In this document: piece by piece, positions 44,977 through 54,417 of the stretch
How positions within the stretch are numbered: the first letter of the stretch is position 1
Layout of the letters: each line of letters opens with the position of its first letter
Source of the DNA: Acinetobacter modestus
GTDB lineage: Bacteria > Pseudomonadota > Gammaproteobacteria > Pseudomonadales > Moraxellaceae
Direction of reading: 5' to 3'
Assembly: GCF_014636095.1 (NCBI RefSeq)
Contig: NZ_BMDV01000001.1
Coordinates: 248,001-312,000, forward strand
Length of the DNA stretch: 64,000 bases
The notes under the pieces: generated by a model
Database searches by the model: none
Seen by the model: the letters and a program-made list of their open reading frames with translations, nothing else
Told to the model about the DNA's origin: nothing
Made by a program: the position numbers and the translations under genes

Positions 44977-46704
44977 CTAATTTATCTCAGCAATTTTTGA
45001 ATCCGTTTCAACAGTCTGATTAATCTCTATCAACTTTTGAATTTTCCCCGTTTGCTGAGCAATAACAGGAACTTCCATTTTCATTGCTTCCATAAGTGCA
45101 ATTGCCTCACCTTGGTTTACATGATCATTTTCTTGAACTTTCCATATAGTGATTACACCACTAATCGGTGCTAAGACACTATTATTACTTGGGTTATGAT
45201 CAGAATCATTTGGTTTCTGATTTGGTGGCTGTGTCCCGACTAAACTAAAAAATCCATTTGGTAAGCCAATCTGATGCAACTTTCCATCTATTTCAATTGG
45301 ATAACGTTGTAATTCAGCTTGATTGCTCAGTTTACTGCGTGAATAGTGAGGATAATCATGGCGACTATCTTGCTCAATCCAACGTGTATGTACTTTAAAT
45401 TCGTCAATAAAGTCAGCATCTGACAGGATTGCACGATGGAATGGTAATACTGAAGCAATGCCCTCTATTTCAAAATGGGCAAGCGCTCTTTTAGCCCGTT
45501 GAATTGCAATCTCGCGAGTTGCACCAGTCACAATTAATTTCGCAATTAAAGAATCAAAATGACTTGAAACAACACTTCCAGTCATCACTCCCGTATCAAG
45601 ACGAATACCAATTCCTGATGGTGGGTGAAAACGAGTAAGCTGTCCAAATGCTGGGATGAAACCACGTGCTGGATCTTCCGCATTAATTCGGAACTCAATT
45701 GCATGTCCTATTGGTTGTGGCATTTCTTGAATCGAAAGTGGTTGACCTAAAGCAATTCTAATTTGTTCGACAACTAAGTCTAGACCCGTAGTTTGCTCAG
45801 TAACTGTGTGCTCGACTTGTAGACGTGTATTAACCTCTAAAAATGAAAGTTGACCATTTTGACTAAGTAAATACTCGACTGTACCCGCTCCGATATAATC
45901 AGCAGCGCGACAAATTGCAATAGCAGACTGCACTATCTGAACTTCAATATGCTCATTGATAAATGGCGCAGGTGCTTCCTCGACTAGCTTTTGATTACGG
46001 CGTTGTAAAGAACAATCTCTCGTTCCTACGACGACAATATGTCCCTGTTGATCAGCAATAATTTGTGCTTCCAAATGCCGAGGCTTATCTAGATATTGTT
46101 CAACAAAACACTCCCCTCGACCAAAAGCTGCTAATGCTTCTCGCACAGCCGATTCATATAAATCGGCGACTTCGTTCAATTGCCAAGCAACTTTCAAACC
46201 ACGTCCACCACCGCCATAAGCAGCTTTAATCGCAATCGGCAGACCATATTGTTTAGCAAAATCTAAGGCTTCTTGAGCTGATTGAAGTGGTTGTTCAGTA
46301 CCATGAACTAAAGGCGCATTTACCGACTGTGCAATCTTACGCGCTTGTATTTTGTCACCAAGTTTATGGATAGTTTCAGGAGATGGTCCAACCCAAATCA
46401 GCCCCGCATCCATCACAGCTTGGGCAAATTCGGCACGTTCTGATAAAAAACCATAACCAGGATGAATCATGGTCACTTGGGCTTTATACGCAATATCAAG
46501 AATCTTATTGATATCTAAATAAGTTTGCTGTGCTGTTTGTCCTGATAATGCCCAAGCTTCGTCTGCAAATTGAACATGCAAACTGGCAATATCATCATCT
46601 GCATAAATCGCCACTGATGTAATATCCATATCCTTACATGCGTGAATAATGCGTACAGCAATTTCTCCACGATTCGCAATCAGTAGCTTATGTTTCTTAT
46701 GCAT
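44977..46704 (-). CDS. Biotin carboxylase fused to biotin carboxyl carrier domain
   Basis: From the ATG at 46704 (8-bp overlap with pxpBC; Met at 46716 is an alternative) the product is 575 residues. The biotin-carboxylase part (about 1-445) has the IANRGEIAVRI start, ATP-grasp GGGGRGLK and the catalytic ENTRLQVEH-type motif (here EVNTRLQVEHTVTE). The C-terminal biotinyl domain has EAMKMEVP with the biotin Lys. It thus resembles alpha subunits of acyl-CoA carboxylases, but its only neighbours are pxpBC and pxpA. Its job is therefore more likely linked to the 5-oxoproline/KipI-KipA system; this is inference. Confidence 0.92.
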   Translation of the reverse strand: MHKKHKLLIANRGEIAVRIIHACKDMDITSVAIYADDDIASLHVQFADEAWALSGQTAQQTYLDINKILDIAYKAQVTMIHPGYGFLSERAEFAQAVMDAGLIWVGPSPETIHKLGDKIQARKIAQSVNAPLVHGTEQPLQSAQEALDFAKQYGLPIAIKAAYGGGGRGLKVAWQLNEVADLYESAVREALAAFGRGECFVEQYLDKPRHLEAQIIADQQGHIVVVGTRDCSLQRRNQKLVEEAPAPFINEHIEVQIVQSAIAICRAADYIGAGTVEYLLSQNGQLSFLEVNTRLQVEHTVTEQTTGLDLVVEQIRIALGQPLSIQEMPQPIGHAIEFRINAEDPARGFIPAFGQLTRFHPPSGIGIRLDTGVMTGSVVSSHFDSLIAKLIVTGATREIAIQRAKRALAHFEIEGIASVLPFHRAILSDADFIDEFKVHTRWIEQDSRHDYPHYSRSKLSNQAELQRYPIEIDGKLHQIGLPNGFFSLVGTQPPNQKPNDSDHNPSNNSVLAPISGVITIWKVQENDHVNQGEAIALMEAMKMEVPVIAQQTGKIQKLIEINQTVETDSKIAEIN

Positions 46705-48280
46705 CTTTTTTGACATCCATGAAATCAGAAATTTTACGAAATTGAATATGGCAACCAGCTGGAATCTGTGCAATTAAGTCCAAATGATATAAGGCAACTG
46801 CTGCGATCACAGGATAACCACCTGTAATAGGATGATCATTCATAAATAATACAGGCTGACCATTTGGAGGAATTTGCAAAGCACCTGTACAACAACCTTC
46901 GCTCGGTAATTCCTGCTCAAATTGTCGCGTTAAAGGCTGGTCACCCATTAATCTCAATCCAATTCGATTACTCTCTGTGCTCACTAACCAAGTTTGTTTA
47001 AACAATAAATCAAGGCTTTCTTCGGTAAACCAATCTGTACGCGGCCCTAACACGAGATCTATTTCAATAATCTCATCTCGTTTAGGTAATTTAATCGGTA
47101 TTACATTTAAGCTGACAGGCTGCGCTTTTAATTGGGCAGAATGAATCTCATCACCCACTTGGATTGGTTTTGTACCCAATTCAGCCAAAGAGTCATAACT
47201 GGCACTTTTTAGTACTTGCTCAACGGCGATACCGCCACGTAGCGCAATATAATTACGAATGCCTGCGGTAGGTACAGCAATATAAATTTCATCGCCATAA
47301 TCAAAAGCGATTGGCTGGTACATCATCACTTTGACTTTATTCGAACCTATATAACTCACCCAGACTTCCGTTTCAGCACCTGTCACAGCCACAACCGTCG
47401 GTTCCAAAACTTGTAATCGCACTCCACCATTTAAAACTTCCATGACGGCTGCATTCTGTGGATTACCAACAATTAAGTTTGCCTGACGAAATGCCTTTTG
47501 ATCCATAGCACCTGCCCGCCCTACGCCTAGCTCAGCTAAATTTTTACGTCCTTCATCTTGGATCAATACTTGTAAGCCAACATTTTTAACGCGTAGCACA
47601 GCAGGTTTTTTAATCGATTTTCCTTGAGAAAATGTCTGAGCAGGCACACTAATTTGGGTTGGATTATGACTATCATCCTTGAAGATGACATGATCACTCG
47701 GCAGTAATAAAGCAGGCTGTTGTCGATGAATATCCCACAATATCTCATTAGTCTGTCCAATCAACTGCCATCCACCCGGACTATCTTGAGGATAAATACC
47801 GCTATATTCGCCTGCTAAACCTACTGCCCCTGCACTAACTTTTTTACGTGGTGATGCTAAGCGTGGAATACTGCCAAATATTTGCTCAGGATTGGTTAGA
47901 TAAGCAAAGCCGGGAGCAAAGCCAATAAATGCAACTTGCCAATAAGAGTTGGTATGTTTCCGAATAACTTGGTCTGTACTCATTCCTAAATATTCAGCAA
48001 CATTATTTAAATCAATACCGTTATAGCGCACACCGATAACGATTTCCTTCCCTTGACGCAAAGTATCCTGACTGATTTTTTGGCTTGAAATCCATCGAAT
48101 CAGTGTATGCATCTCGACCAATAATGAATCAAAATAAATCAGTATGCTACGTGCAGCAGGAATAAGTTCTTTTATATGAGGATGCTGTGCTTGTTTTAAG
48201 CAGTAATGAACCGCCATTGTTTCTTCTAAACTTTCAAGCTCAATCAAAAAACAATCTAAATTAACGGATAGAAATCGCAT
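46697..48280 (-). CDS. pxpBC: 5-oxoprolinase subunits PxpB and PxpC fused (KipI-KipA)
   Basis: PxpABC hydrolyses 5-oxo-L-proline to glutamate with ATP. This 527-residue protein joins the AHS1 (KipI/PxpB, about 1-215) and AHS2 (KipA/PxpC, about 225-520) domains, close to the sum of the E. coli subunits (218 and 310). PxpB marks include GFAPGFAYL and SPGGWQLIG; PxpC marks include DEGR.NLAELGV, GAMDQKAFRQANL and PNGQPVLFMNDH.ITGGYP. It lies 32 bp after pxpA, and its stop overlaps the next gene by 8 bp, so the three genes form an operon. Confidence 0.93.
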   Translation of the reverse strand: MRFLSVNLDCFLIELESLEETMAVHYCLKQAQHPHIKELIPAARSILIYFDSLLVEMHTLIRWISSQKISQDTLRQGKEIVIGVRYNGIDLNNVAEYLGMSTDQVIRKHTNSYWQVAFIGFAPGFAYLTNPEQIFGSIPRLASPRKKVSAGAVGLAGEYSGIYPQDSPGGWQLIGQTNEILWDIHRQQPALLLPSDHVIFKDDSHNPTQISVPAQTFSQGKSIKKPAVLRVKNVGLQVLIQDEGRKNLAELGVGRAGAMDQKAFRQANLIVGNPQNAAVMEVLNGGVRLQVLEPTVVAVTGAETEVWVSYIGSNKVKVMMYQPIAFDYGDEIYIAVPTAGIRNYIALRGGIAVEQVLKSASYDSLAELGTKPIQVGDEIHSAQLKAQPVSLNVIPIKLPKRDEIIEIDLVLGPRTDWFTEESLDLLFKQTWLVSTESNRIGLRLMGDQPLTRQFEQELPSEGCCTGALQIPPNGQPVLFMNDHPITGGYPVIAAVALYHLDLIAQIPAGCHIQFRKISDFMDVKKDA

Positions 48281-48312
48281 AAAACGGCTCTTTTAAAATG
48301 TTTAAAACTCAT

Positions 48313-49071
48313 TCAAAGACTAAAAGCACGAACTTCAATTTGATTTTCTAACAATACTTGGCGAATCTTTTCTGCCATTTGTACCGCCCCAAAGGTATCA
48401 CCATGCAAACAAATGGTATCTGCCTGAATTGCAGTGAAGTCACCCTCAATCGACTCAATACCACCCTTCAAAACCATATTCAGTACACGCTGAGCTACAA
48501 CTTCAGCATCATGTAAAACAGCACCTTCTAAACGGCGTGAAACTAGTTCACCATTACGATGATAAGCACGATCAGCAAACGCTTCAGAAATAACGCCAAG
48601 TTCCTGCTTACGAGCAAAATTAATTAATGGTGAACCCGCCAATGCAACTAACACTAATTTTTTATCTGAATGCTGTATTGCATCAATCACTGCTTGAGCT
48701 TGAGTTAAATTGGTGGCAATGGTGTTATATAAGGCGCCATGTGGTTTAACATAAGTTACTTTCGTTCCAACGACTTGAGCTAATCCCTGTAAAGCTGAGA
48801 TCTGATAAAGCACGTCTGCGTATAATTCATCATAAGATACATCCATATTACGGCGACCAAAACCAACCCGATCTGGATACGAGACATGTGCTCCCACACT
48901 GACATTTTGAGCAGCAGCTTGTTTTAAGGTATTTAACATATTGACAGGATCGCCTGCATGAAAACCGCATGCAATATTGGCACTACTCACAATCGCAAGA
49001 ATCTGTTCATCATTCCCCATTTTCCAAGCACCATAGCTTTCGCCTAAGTCGCTGTTTAAATCAATATGCAT
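48313..49071 (-). CDS. pxpA: 5-oxoprolinase subunit PxpA (LamB/YcsF family)
   Basis: PxpA is the 252-residue LamB/YcsF subunit of the bacterial 5-oxoprolinase. It carries the family start [18 protein letters not shown], then [25 protein letters not shown], and VKPHGALYN near residue 105. It is the first gene of the operon, followed by pxpBC and the biotin carboxylase gene. No transporter gene is present, unlike many such operons. A hairpin-forming inverted repeat lies about 55 bp upstream. Confidence 0.95.
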   Translation of the reverse strand: MHIDLNSDLGESYGAWKMGNDEQILAIVSSANIACGFHAGDPVNMLNTLKQAAAQNVSVGAHVSYPDRVGFGRRNMDVSYDELYADVLYQISALQGLAQVVGTKVTYVKPHGALYNTIATNLTQAQAVIDAIQHSDKKLVLVALAGSPLINFARKQELGVISEAFADRAYHRNGELVSRRLEGAVLHDAEVVAQRVLNMVLKGGIESIEGDFTAIQADTICLHGDTFGAVQMAEKIRQVLLENQIEVRAFSL

Positions 49072-49124
49072 ATATAAACCTAATGCTGATTTTTATGATC
49101 CGATAATTCAGTAATATATTCGAA

Positions 49125-49140
49125 GTGATTACAAAATCAC
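49125..49140. promoter_or_regulatory. Short inverted repeat upstream of pxpA
   Basis: GTGATT (49125-49130) and AATCAC (49135-49140) are inverted arms with an ACAA spacer, 54 bp upstream of the pxpA start. This could be an operator for the pxp operon; a regulator cannot be named. Confidence 0.35.
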
Positions 49141-49211
49141 ATGTTTTATCGAATTTAACAGCTTGTAACTCTCGATTAACACATAGCTATACTTGAATTA
49201 ATGATTTTAAA

Positions 49212-50027
49212 TTACATATTTTTTGTTTTACGAAGTTCTCTTGGTGTCATGCCAAACAGCAGTTTGAACTGATCCGTAAATCGAGACTGAGATTGATAAC
49301 CACATTGTTCAGCAATATTGCCAATATGTAATTGTGTGGTTTGTAATAAGTGCAAACCATATCCTAGCCGTACCTGATTTCGAATATCTTGAATATTATT
49401 TCCCTCACTTTTAAGCCTACGCCTTAAAGTTGAAGTACTCATAAATAAATTAGAAGCAATTAACTCTACAGGCCAATCATTAGAAAGACTCTCTGAGATC
49501 ATCGACTGTACCTTCTCACTTACGCTTGGAGGCTCAACAATATTGCAAATATCGGTATAGCCCGAATGATAGAGAATCTCAAGGATTTCTTTTTTCCTGA
49601 ATTTCATCACTTCAGTCGGTGCAATTGATGCAAATTCCATAAATTGGTACAAAGCATGAGCAAGTATTGGATTAATTTCACCTTGAACATATTTCTTATA
49701 TGGCGTAAGACTTTTAGGCAGTTCTAAAAAATCTTCATATTCAAAATCAATAATTACCGCAAAATATTCTTCTTGAATCGGAATATTACGCATATCGATT
49801 CTAGGACTATTTGATAAGAATACAAAACTGCCTGAAAGGCATTCAATCACACCATGCTTACCCAGTTGTTTTTTACCGCTTAATATAAAAATAAGTAAAG
49901 GCTTTATAATCGGAACATTCGTAATTGTCTGTTCTCTATATGATGAATAAACTGAAAAAGGTAAATTGGCATGATGCTTAATGGATTTCTTAGCAATATC
50001 TATGAGTTTATTCAACATTGACATCAA
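49212..50027 (-). CDS. AraC-family transcriptional regulator
   Basis: The 271-residue regulator has an N-terminal cupin-like sensing region with LIFILSGKKQLGKHG and SGSFVFLSNSP, then the C-terminal AraC domain with two helix-turn-helix motifs (LIASNLFMSTSTLRRRLKSEG and IGNIAEQCGYQSQSRFTDQFKLLFGMTPRELRK-like). Residue 1, 2 or 4 could be the start. It lies 140 bp upstream of pxpA on the same strand, so control of the pxp operon is possible but unproven. The ligand is unknown. Confidence 0.87.
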   Translation of the reverse strand: MMSMLNKLIDIAKKSIKHHANLPFSVYSSYREQTITNVPIIKPLLIFILSGKKQLGKHGVIECLSGSFVFLSNSPRIDMRNIPIQEEYFAVIIDFEYEDFLELPKSLTPYKKYVQGEINPILAHALYQFMEFASIAPTEVMKFRKKEILEILYHSGYTDICNIVEPPSVSEKVQSMISESLSNDWPVELIASNLFMSTSTLRRRLKSEGNNIQDIRNQVRLGYGLHLLQTTQLHIGNIAEQCGYQSQSRFTDQFKLLFGMTPRELRKTKNM

Positions 50028-50190
50028 ACCTTATGAATACCATAAACCAACTTCCATTATTCTAAATAATATTAAACGACTAATCCTATTTACTTATCTC
50101 ATTCTGCAAAGCAGATTATTCCTATTCGCATTAAATTATCAAATAGCCAATAAGAGCCATATTTCCAATGGCCCAGGCTTTGGATATATT

Positions 50191-50733
50191 TTATCTTTTA
50201 TACAAAGCTTCAATCGTACTTGATGCTAATGCATTGGCTTTGACCATATAACCTGTTAAAGCACCAGAAGCATCCGCTGGTAATTCTAGTTTCTTTGAAA
50301 GCGCATATATAGTGAATTGGTAACGATGAGCACCATGACCTTGAGGTGGACATGCTCCACCAAATCCTTTCTGACCATAATCATTAGTTATATTAATGAT
50401 ACCTTTATAGTCTAAGAAGCCATCACCTGATGTAATTGAAGTCACTTCAGCAGGAATATTCACCACCTGCCAATGCCACCAACCACTGCCAGTTGGTGCA
50501 TCAGGATCATAAGCCATGATTGCAAAAGCTTTAGTTGCTATTGGAGCACCAGTCCATGATAACTGGGGTGATTTATTTTCACCTGAACAACCAAAACCTT
50601 GGAATTCAAACGTATTTTTCATAAATACGCCATGCTCAATATCATTACTTTTTAATTGGAACTCATCAGCATGTGTCAATACAGTGCCTAAACAAATTAT
50701 AGATAACATGAGTTGTACGATAGATTTATACAT
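50191..50733 (-). CDS. YbhB/YbcL family (PEBP/Raf kinase inhibitor-like) exported protein
   Basis: The 180-residue protein has a signal peptide of about 22 residues (ending THA) and the PEBP ligand-site motifs DPDAPTGSGWWHW and GGACPPQGHGAHRYQFTIYAL. The Cys pair around residues 49 and 128 could form a periplasmic disulfide. Bacterial PEBP proteins have no well-defined general role. It ends 163 bp from the AraC gene on the same strand; no functional link is evident. Confidence 0.9.
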   Translation of the reverse strand: MYKSIVQLMLSIICLGTVLTHADEFQLKSNDIEHGVFMKNTFEFQGFGCSGENKSPQLSWTGAPIATKAFAIMAYDPDAPTGSGWWHWQVVNIPAEVTSITSGDGFLDYKGIINITNDYGQKGFGGACPPQGHGAHRYQFTIYALSKKLELPADASGALTGYMVKANALASSTIEALYKR

Positions 50734-50939
50734 TTCGATCTCTTTGTATAGAAAACAGAGAAATCTTAATGCTTTTGCTCTACTTGCATTATCCCGAACT
50801 CATCATGTTTTCGCCTGAATCAGTCATATAAGGTAGATAAAATTAAAGAATACTTATAGCCTGATAATGTTTAAGCTTAAATTCTGATATTAAGATTCGT
50901 AAAAATACAAAATAGAATTAAAATTTCAATAATCTAACT

Positions 50940-50965
50940 CTGCTTTAGCAAATACGCTAAAGCAG
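50940..50965 (-). terminator. Probable terminator of the methyltransferase gene
   Basis: CTGCTTTAGC (50940-50949) and GCTAAAGCAG (50956-50965) form a perfect 10-bp stem with a 6-base loop, 15 bp beyond the gene end. The U tract on the minus strand is weak (AGTTAGATTATT). Confidence 0.6.
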
Positions 50966-50979
50966 TTTGAGATGCCAAC

Positions 50980-51855
50980 TTATACCTTTAAACGTAAATG
51001 CAACATATGTGTCGCTATGGTATGACGAATATGATCTGCCCGATTTTTAAAATATCGTTCGCTTAAACCATCTCCAGACAGATCTTCAGCTACTTGATAA
51101 CCCATTTGATTTACAGCTTGATGTAAAGCTTTAGGTCTAAATTGTCCTTTTAAGGGTTCCTTCAAAAAACGTGTGAATTGGGAAACGAACATACTTCCAA
51201 AACGTTCTACTCCAGATAATTCACGATAATCAATTGAATAATCCATTACTACTTCACTTTTTGCAGCAGCAATACTGCTAATACTTTTTAAAGTATGGAG
51301 TGTCGTTTGCGGTTCAAGATAATGGGTTGTACCTAACCAAGAAAAGAAGGCTGGTTGTTCTACTTGAAAGTTGCTCTTTGCTAATGCTTCAGCAATAGAC
51401 TCTTGTTCAAAATCAATTGCAACAAACTCAACATTGGTTGAAACCTGATCGAACTGAGTTAACTTTTTTTGTTTCTCTGCTTGAGTGTCAGGGTGATCAA
51501 CTTCAAAAATTTTTAAATGAGGATATTTTTTTGCTTGTCTCAGTGTAAAAGAATCTAATCCTGCCCCAACCAATACATATTGTTGGATACCAGCTTCGAT
51601 AGCTTGCTGCAATAAATCTTCTGCATAACGTGATCGACCTACCACTTGACCCGTTAATAAGCCAAGCGTTCGATTAAATACAGAGGAATTCATCACTTTT
51701 ACGGTCAGAGGCGTTGTTAATAATTTTTTCCAGCCTTTACTCGTTAATTCAAATGCAAAAGGATCAGAAAATACTGGGTTTTCAGCATTTTGAAAGTGAT
51801 TCGCGCGCAATGCTGCTGCTGCTTCCGCCGTTCGGCTAGATTGTCCTTCTTTCAT
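50980..51855 (-). CDS. SAM-dependent methyltransferase of the leucine carboxyl methyltransferase type
   Basis: The 291-residue protein fits the TIGR00027/LCM family: AEAAAALRANHF near the N terminus, SAM motif LVGAGLDSFTLR (about 95-106), acidic FEVDHPDTQ (about 116-124), and FFSWLGTTHYL. Such enzymes are common in actinobacteria and some gammaproteobacteria and may make O-methyl esters; the substrate is unknown. A strong terminator separates it from the upstream monooxygenase gene, so it is probably a separate unit. Confidence 0.87.
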   Translation of the reverse strand: MKEGQSSRTAEAAAALRANHFQNAENPVFSDPFAFELTSKGWKKLLTTPLTVKVMNSSVFNRTLGLLTGQVVGRSRYAEDLLQQAIEAGIQQYVLVGAGLDSFTLRQAKKYPHLKIFEVDHPDTQAEKQKKLTQFDQVSTNVEFVAIDFEQESIAEALAKSNFQVEQPAFFSWLGTTHYLEPQTTLHTLKSISSIAAAKSEVVMDYSIDYRELSGVERFGSMFVSQFTRFLKEPLKGQFRPKALHQAVNQMGYQVAEDLSGDGLSERYFKNRADHIRHTIATHMLHLRLKV

Positions 51856-51882
51856 ATTTCTTTCCTAATTTATTTCTATCAT

Positions 51883-51927
51883 GCAAAAAATAAGCAGTAA
51901 ATTCTATCCTTAGATAAAATTTACTGC
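51883..51927 (-). terminator. Terminator of the monooxygenase gene cluster
   Basis: GCAGTAAATT (51894-51903) and AATTTACTGC (51918-51927) are perfect arms; TATC/GATA inside extends the stem around a CTTA loop. On the minus strand TTATTTTTT follows. Confidence 0.85.
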
Positions 51928-51949
51928 CCTTTTATCACTTATCTAATGA

Positions 51950-53470
51950 TTAGTTTGTTTTTTCAGTTTGATAAGTTACTTGATAATCGTTCAAATCCAT
52001 ACGTTTCAAACGCTGTTTTAACTGCTTCAATGACCATGGCCAAGCTGCAAAGTTACGACCATTTGCATCTAAATAATAACTCTTACAGCCACCCGCATTG
52101 AATACTGTCGTTTTCAAATGTTGCTGCACCAAATCATTATGCTTTTTGATTACTTCTGGTTTGATATTTAGCTTGCTAATACCTTTTTCTTTGATCTTAA
52201 GCAAACCATCCACAATATAGTCCAATTGCGCTTCAGCTAAACCAATAAATGAGTCATAAACTAATACGTTAGGACCCAAAATTAGAAAGGCATTCGGTAC
52301 ATTTTCAATACTTGTACCTAAATATGCTTCTGGAGAACTACTTTTCCATAAATCATTCAGACATTCACCTTTCTCGTTTGAAACACGCTTACCAATAGGT
52401 GGATGTGAAACTTCAAAACCAGTACCCCAAATAATTACATCGACCTCTTGACGCTCACCATTTGCAGATACAACTGTGTTGCCTTCCACTTTGACCAAAC
52501 CATGTGGAATCAGTTTAGTATTAGGTTGTTGTAATGCTGGATAATAGTTGTTAGCGAACAATAAACGCTTACAGCCAATCGTAAAGTTAGGGGTTACATT
52601 TTTACGTAATTCAGCATCTTCAATTTGGAAACGTAAAATCAGTTTCGCTAACTCACCAACAGGCTTTAATACCGCTGGATTACGTAAACCAAAATTAATC
52701 GCATTAAGTGATTGTGCAACCGTTTTACGCCAAGCTTTTTGGATAAATGGGAATTTTTCAATCAATGCTTTACTGACTTCACCTAAGTCAGTATCAGGTT
52801 TTGGAACAACCCAAGGTGCTGTACGTTGATATACATATAACTCTTTTGCTAAAGGCTGAATCTGCGGTACAAACTGAATCGCCGAAGCGCCTGTACCAAT
52901 AACAGCAATACGCTTACCTGTAAGATCGTAATCGTGATTCCATTTTGCTGAGTGGAACATTTCGCCTTTAAAAGTTTCTAAACCTTCAAGTTTTGGAATC
53001 TGAGCTTCAGTGATTGGACCCGTCGCAAAAATAACCGTTTTAGAAAGGAATTGACCTTTATTTGTATCAATCACCCATAAATTACGCTCTTTATCCCAAG
53101 CAGCATTTATGAGTTCAGTACCGAATTCAATTTTCGAACTTACATTGAATTTTTCGCTAACTTCTTCTAAATAACTTAAGATCTCAGGCTGACGAGCAAA
53201 TAAATGACTCCATTTAGCGCTTGGTGCAAATGAGTATGAATATAATGCTGATGGAACATCACAACCACAACCAGGATAAGTATTTTCACGCCATGTGCCG
53301 CCGACACGCGTCGCTTTTTCAATGATCTTGTAGTTGGTATAACCCACTTGATCAAGACGAATTGCAGTTGCAATACCTGAAATACCAGCACCTACAATAA
53401 AGGTATCGTAAATGTGTGGAGGTAATGCTTTTTTGTCAGCAGAATTTAATTTTTTTGCTTGAGCTGTCAT
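51950..53470 (-). CDS. Flavin-containing Baeyer-Villiger-type monooxygenase
   Basis: The 506-residue protein has two dinucleotide folds: FAD motif VGAGISGIATAI (about 26-37) and NADPH motif IGTGASAIQF (about 188-197). Between them is the BVMO fingerprint FKGEMFHSAKWNHD, where Asp replaces the usual Pro/Asp variable position. It also has GGTWRENTYPGCGCDVPS, as in class B monooxygenases acting on ketones. It is not similar to AlmA by memory of its N terminus. The SDR gene 83 bp upstream could supply the ketone by oxidising an alcohol; this is inference. Confidence 0.91.
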   Translation of the reverse strand: MTAQAKKLNSADKKALPPHIYDTFIVGAGISGIATAIRLDQVGYTNYKIIEKATRVGGTWRENTYPGCGCDVPSALYSYSFAPSAKWSHLFARQPEILSYLEEVSEKFNVSSKIEFGTELINAAWDKERNLWVIDTNKGQFLSKTVIFATGPITEAQIPKLEGLETFKGEMFHSAKWNHDYDLTGKRIAVIGTGASAIQFVPQIQPLAKELYVYQRTAPWVVPKPDTDLGEVSKALIEKFPFIQKAWRKTVAQSLNAINFGLRNPAVLKPVGELAKLILRFQIEDAELRKNVTPNFTIGCKRLLFANNYYPALQQPNTKLIPHGLVKVEGNTVVSANGERQEVDVIIWGTGFEVSHPPIGKRVSNEKGECLNDLWKSSSPEAYLGTSIENVPNAFLILGPNVLVYDSFIGLAEAQLDYIVDGLLKIKEKGISKLNIKPEVIKKHNDLVQQHLKTTVFNAGGCKSYYLDANGRNFAAWPWSLKQLKQRLKRMDLNDYQVTYQTEKTN

Positions 53471-53553
53471 TTAAATATCCTTTCATCTATTGCTCTGAAA
53501 TAAATGTATCTTCAATCTTATTTCAGTCATCAAAATCTTTTACCCGATGGGAT

Positions 53554-54378
53554 TTACTTCATTAATCGGTACGATGTGCCCAAAAATTTTGCATATAAAT
53601 TTGGTGCAGTACGTTTCATCAACCAAAATAATTTGGCGTCAATTTGAGGGATGGTATAAAGCTCACCTTTGTCTAAACGGTCCAATGTCAACTTTGCGAC
53701 TTTATCACTGGTCGTGAATGCAAGATTGGTCAAGGCATAATCTAAAAGACCCTTATGCGGTACTTTGCCATTTTTGATGATATTGGTCGGAACCAATGTT
53801 GGGCAAAGTACATTGACCTTAATATTCGACTTTCTAAGTTCTGCTGACAGAGTTTCAGATAATGCACGTACACCCGCTTTAGAAACGTTATAAACAGTCA
53901 TCTCTGGTGCTGCGGTAAAAGATGCTGCTGAAGCAACATTAATGATTGCACCATGACCTAATTGTTTGAACTTCGGTACAAAAGCACGACAACCATAGAT
54001 CACACCCCATAGATTGATGTCCATACACCACTTCCAGTCTTCTGATGACATTTCATCGAACTTACCACCAAGACCAATACCTGCATTATTAATCACCAAA
54101 GTAACAGCGCTCTGCATCAATTGTTCAGCTTGCTCAGCCAATTGATTAACCTGCTCTTCTTTCGCAACATCACATTGTACCGCAAAGGCTTTTGCACCTA
54201 GCGCCTCAACTAAAGCTACGGTTTCTTTTGCCGCATCAAGATTGATGTCAGAACACACAATTGTGCCGCCCCGCTTTGCCAATTCAAGTGCAAAACTACG
54301 ACCAATTCCACTTCCCGCACCAGTCACCACAGCAAATGCTTTTTGGCTCGGTTTGACCTTTTTACCAAATAATTTCAT
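53554..54378 (-). CDS. Short-chain dehydrogenase/reductase
   Basis: The 274-residue SDR has TGAGSGIGRSFA (about 20-31, NAD(P) site), NNAGIGLGG, catalytic Ser in NVASAASF, and YNVSK with Tyr and Lys. Asp in CSDINL at the end of strand 2 suggests NAD(H) rather than NADP(H) preference. It lies between the BVMO gene (83 bp) and a PF10118 gene (39 bp) on the same strand, so it is part of one cluster. The likely role is interconverting an alcohol and a ketone for the BVMO. Confidence 0.9.
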   Translation of the reverse strand: MKLFGKKVKPSQKAFAVVTGAGSGIGRSFALELAKRGGTIVCSDINLDAAKETVALVEALGAKAFAVQCDVAKEEQVNQLAEQAEQLMQSAVTLVINNAGIGLGGKFDEMSSEDWKWCMDINLWGVIYGCRAFVPKFKQLGHGAIINVASAASFTAAPEMTVYNVSKAGVRALSETLSAELRKSNIKVNVLCPTLVPTNIIKNGKVPHKGLLDYALTNLAFTTSDKVAKLTLDRLDKGELYTIPQIDAKLFWLMKRTAPNLYAKFLGTSYRLMK

Positions 54379-54417
54379 ATTTGTTTTTCCAGTAATTTCG
54401 TATTTACTTGGCCCAAG

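Noticed and set aside
49981..50223. Plus-strand 80-codon frame between the AraC and PEBP genes
   Set aside because: It overlaps both neighbouring genes on the other strand, has no ribosome site and resembles no protein family.
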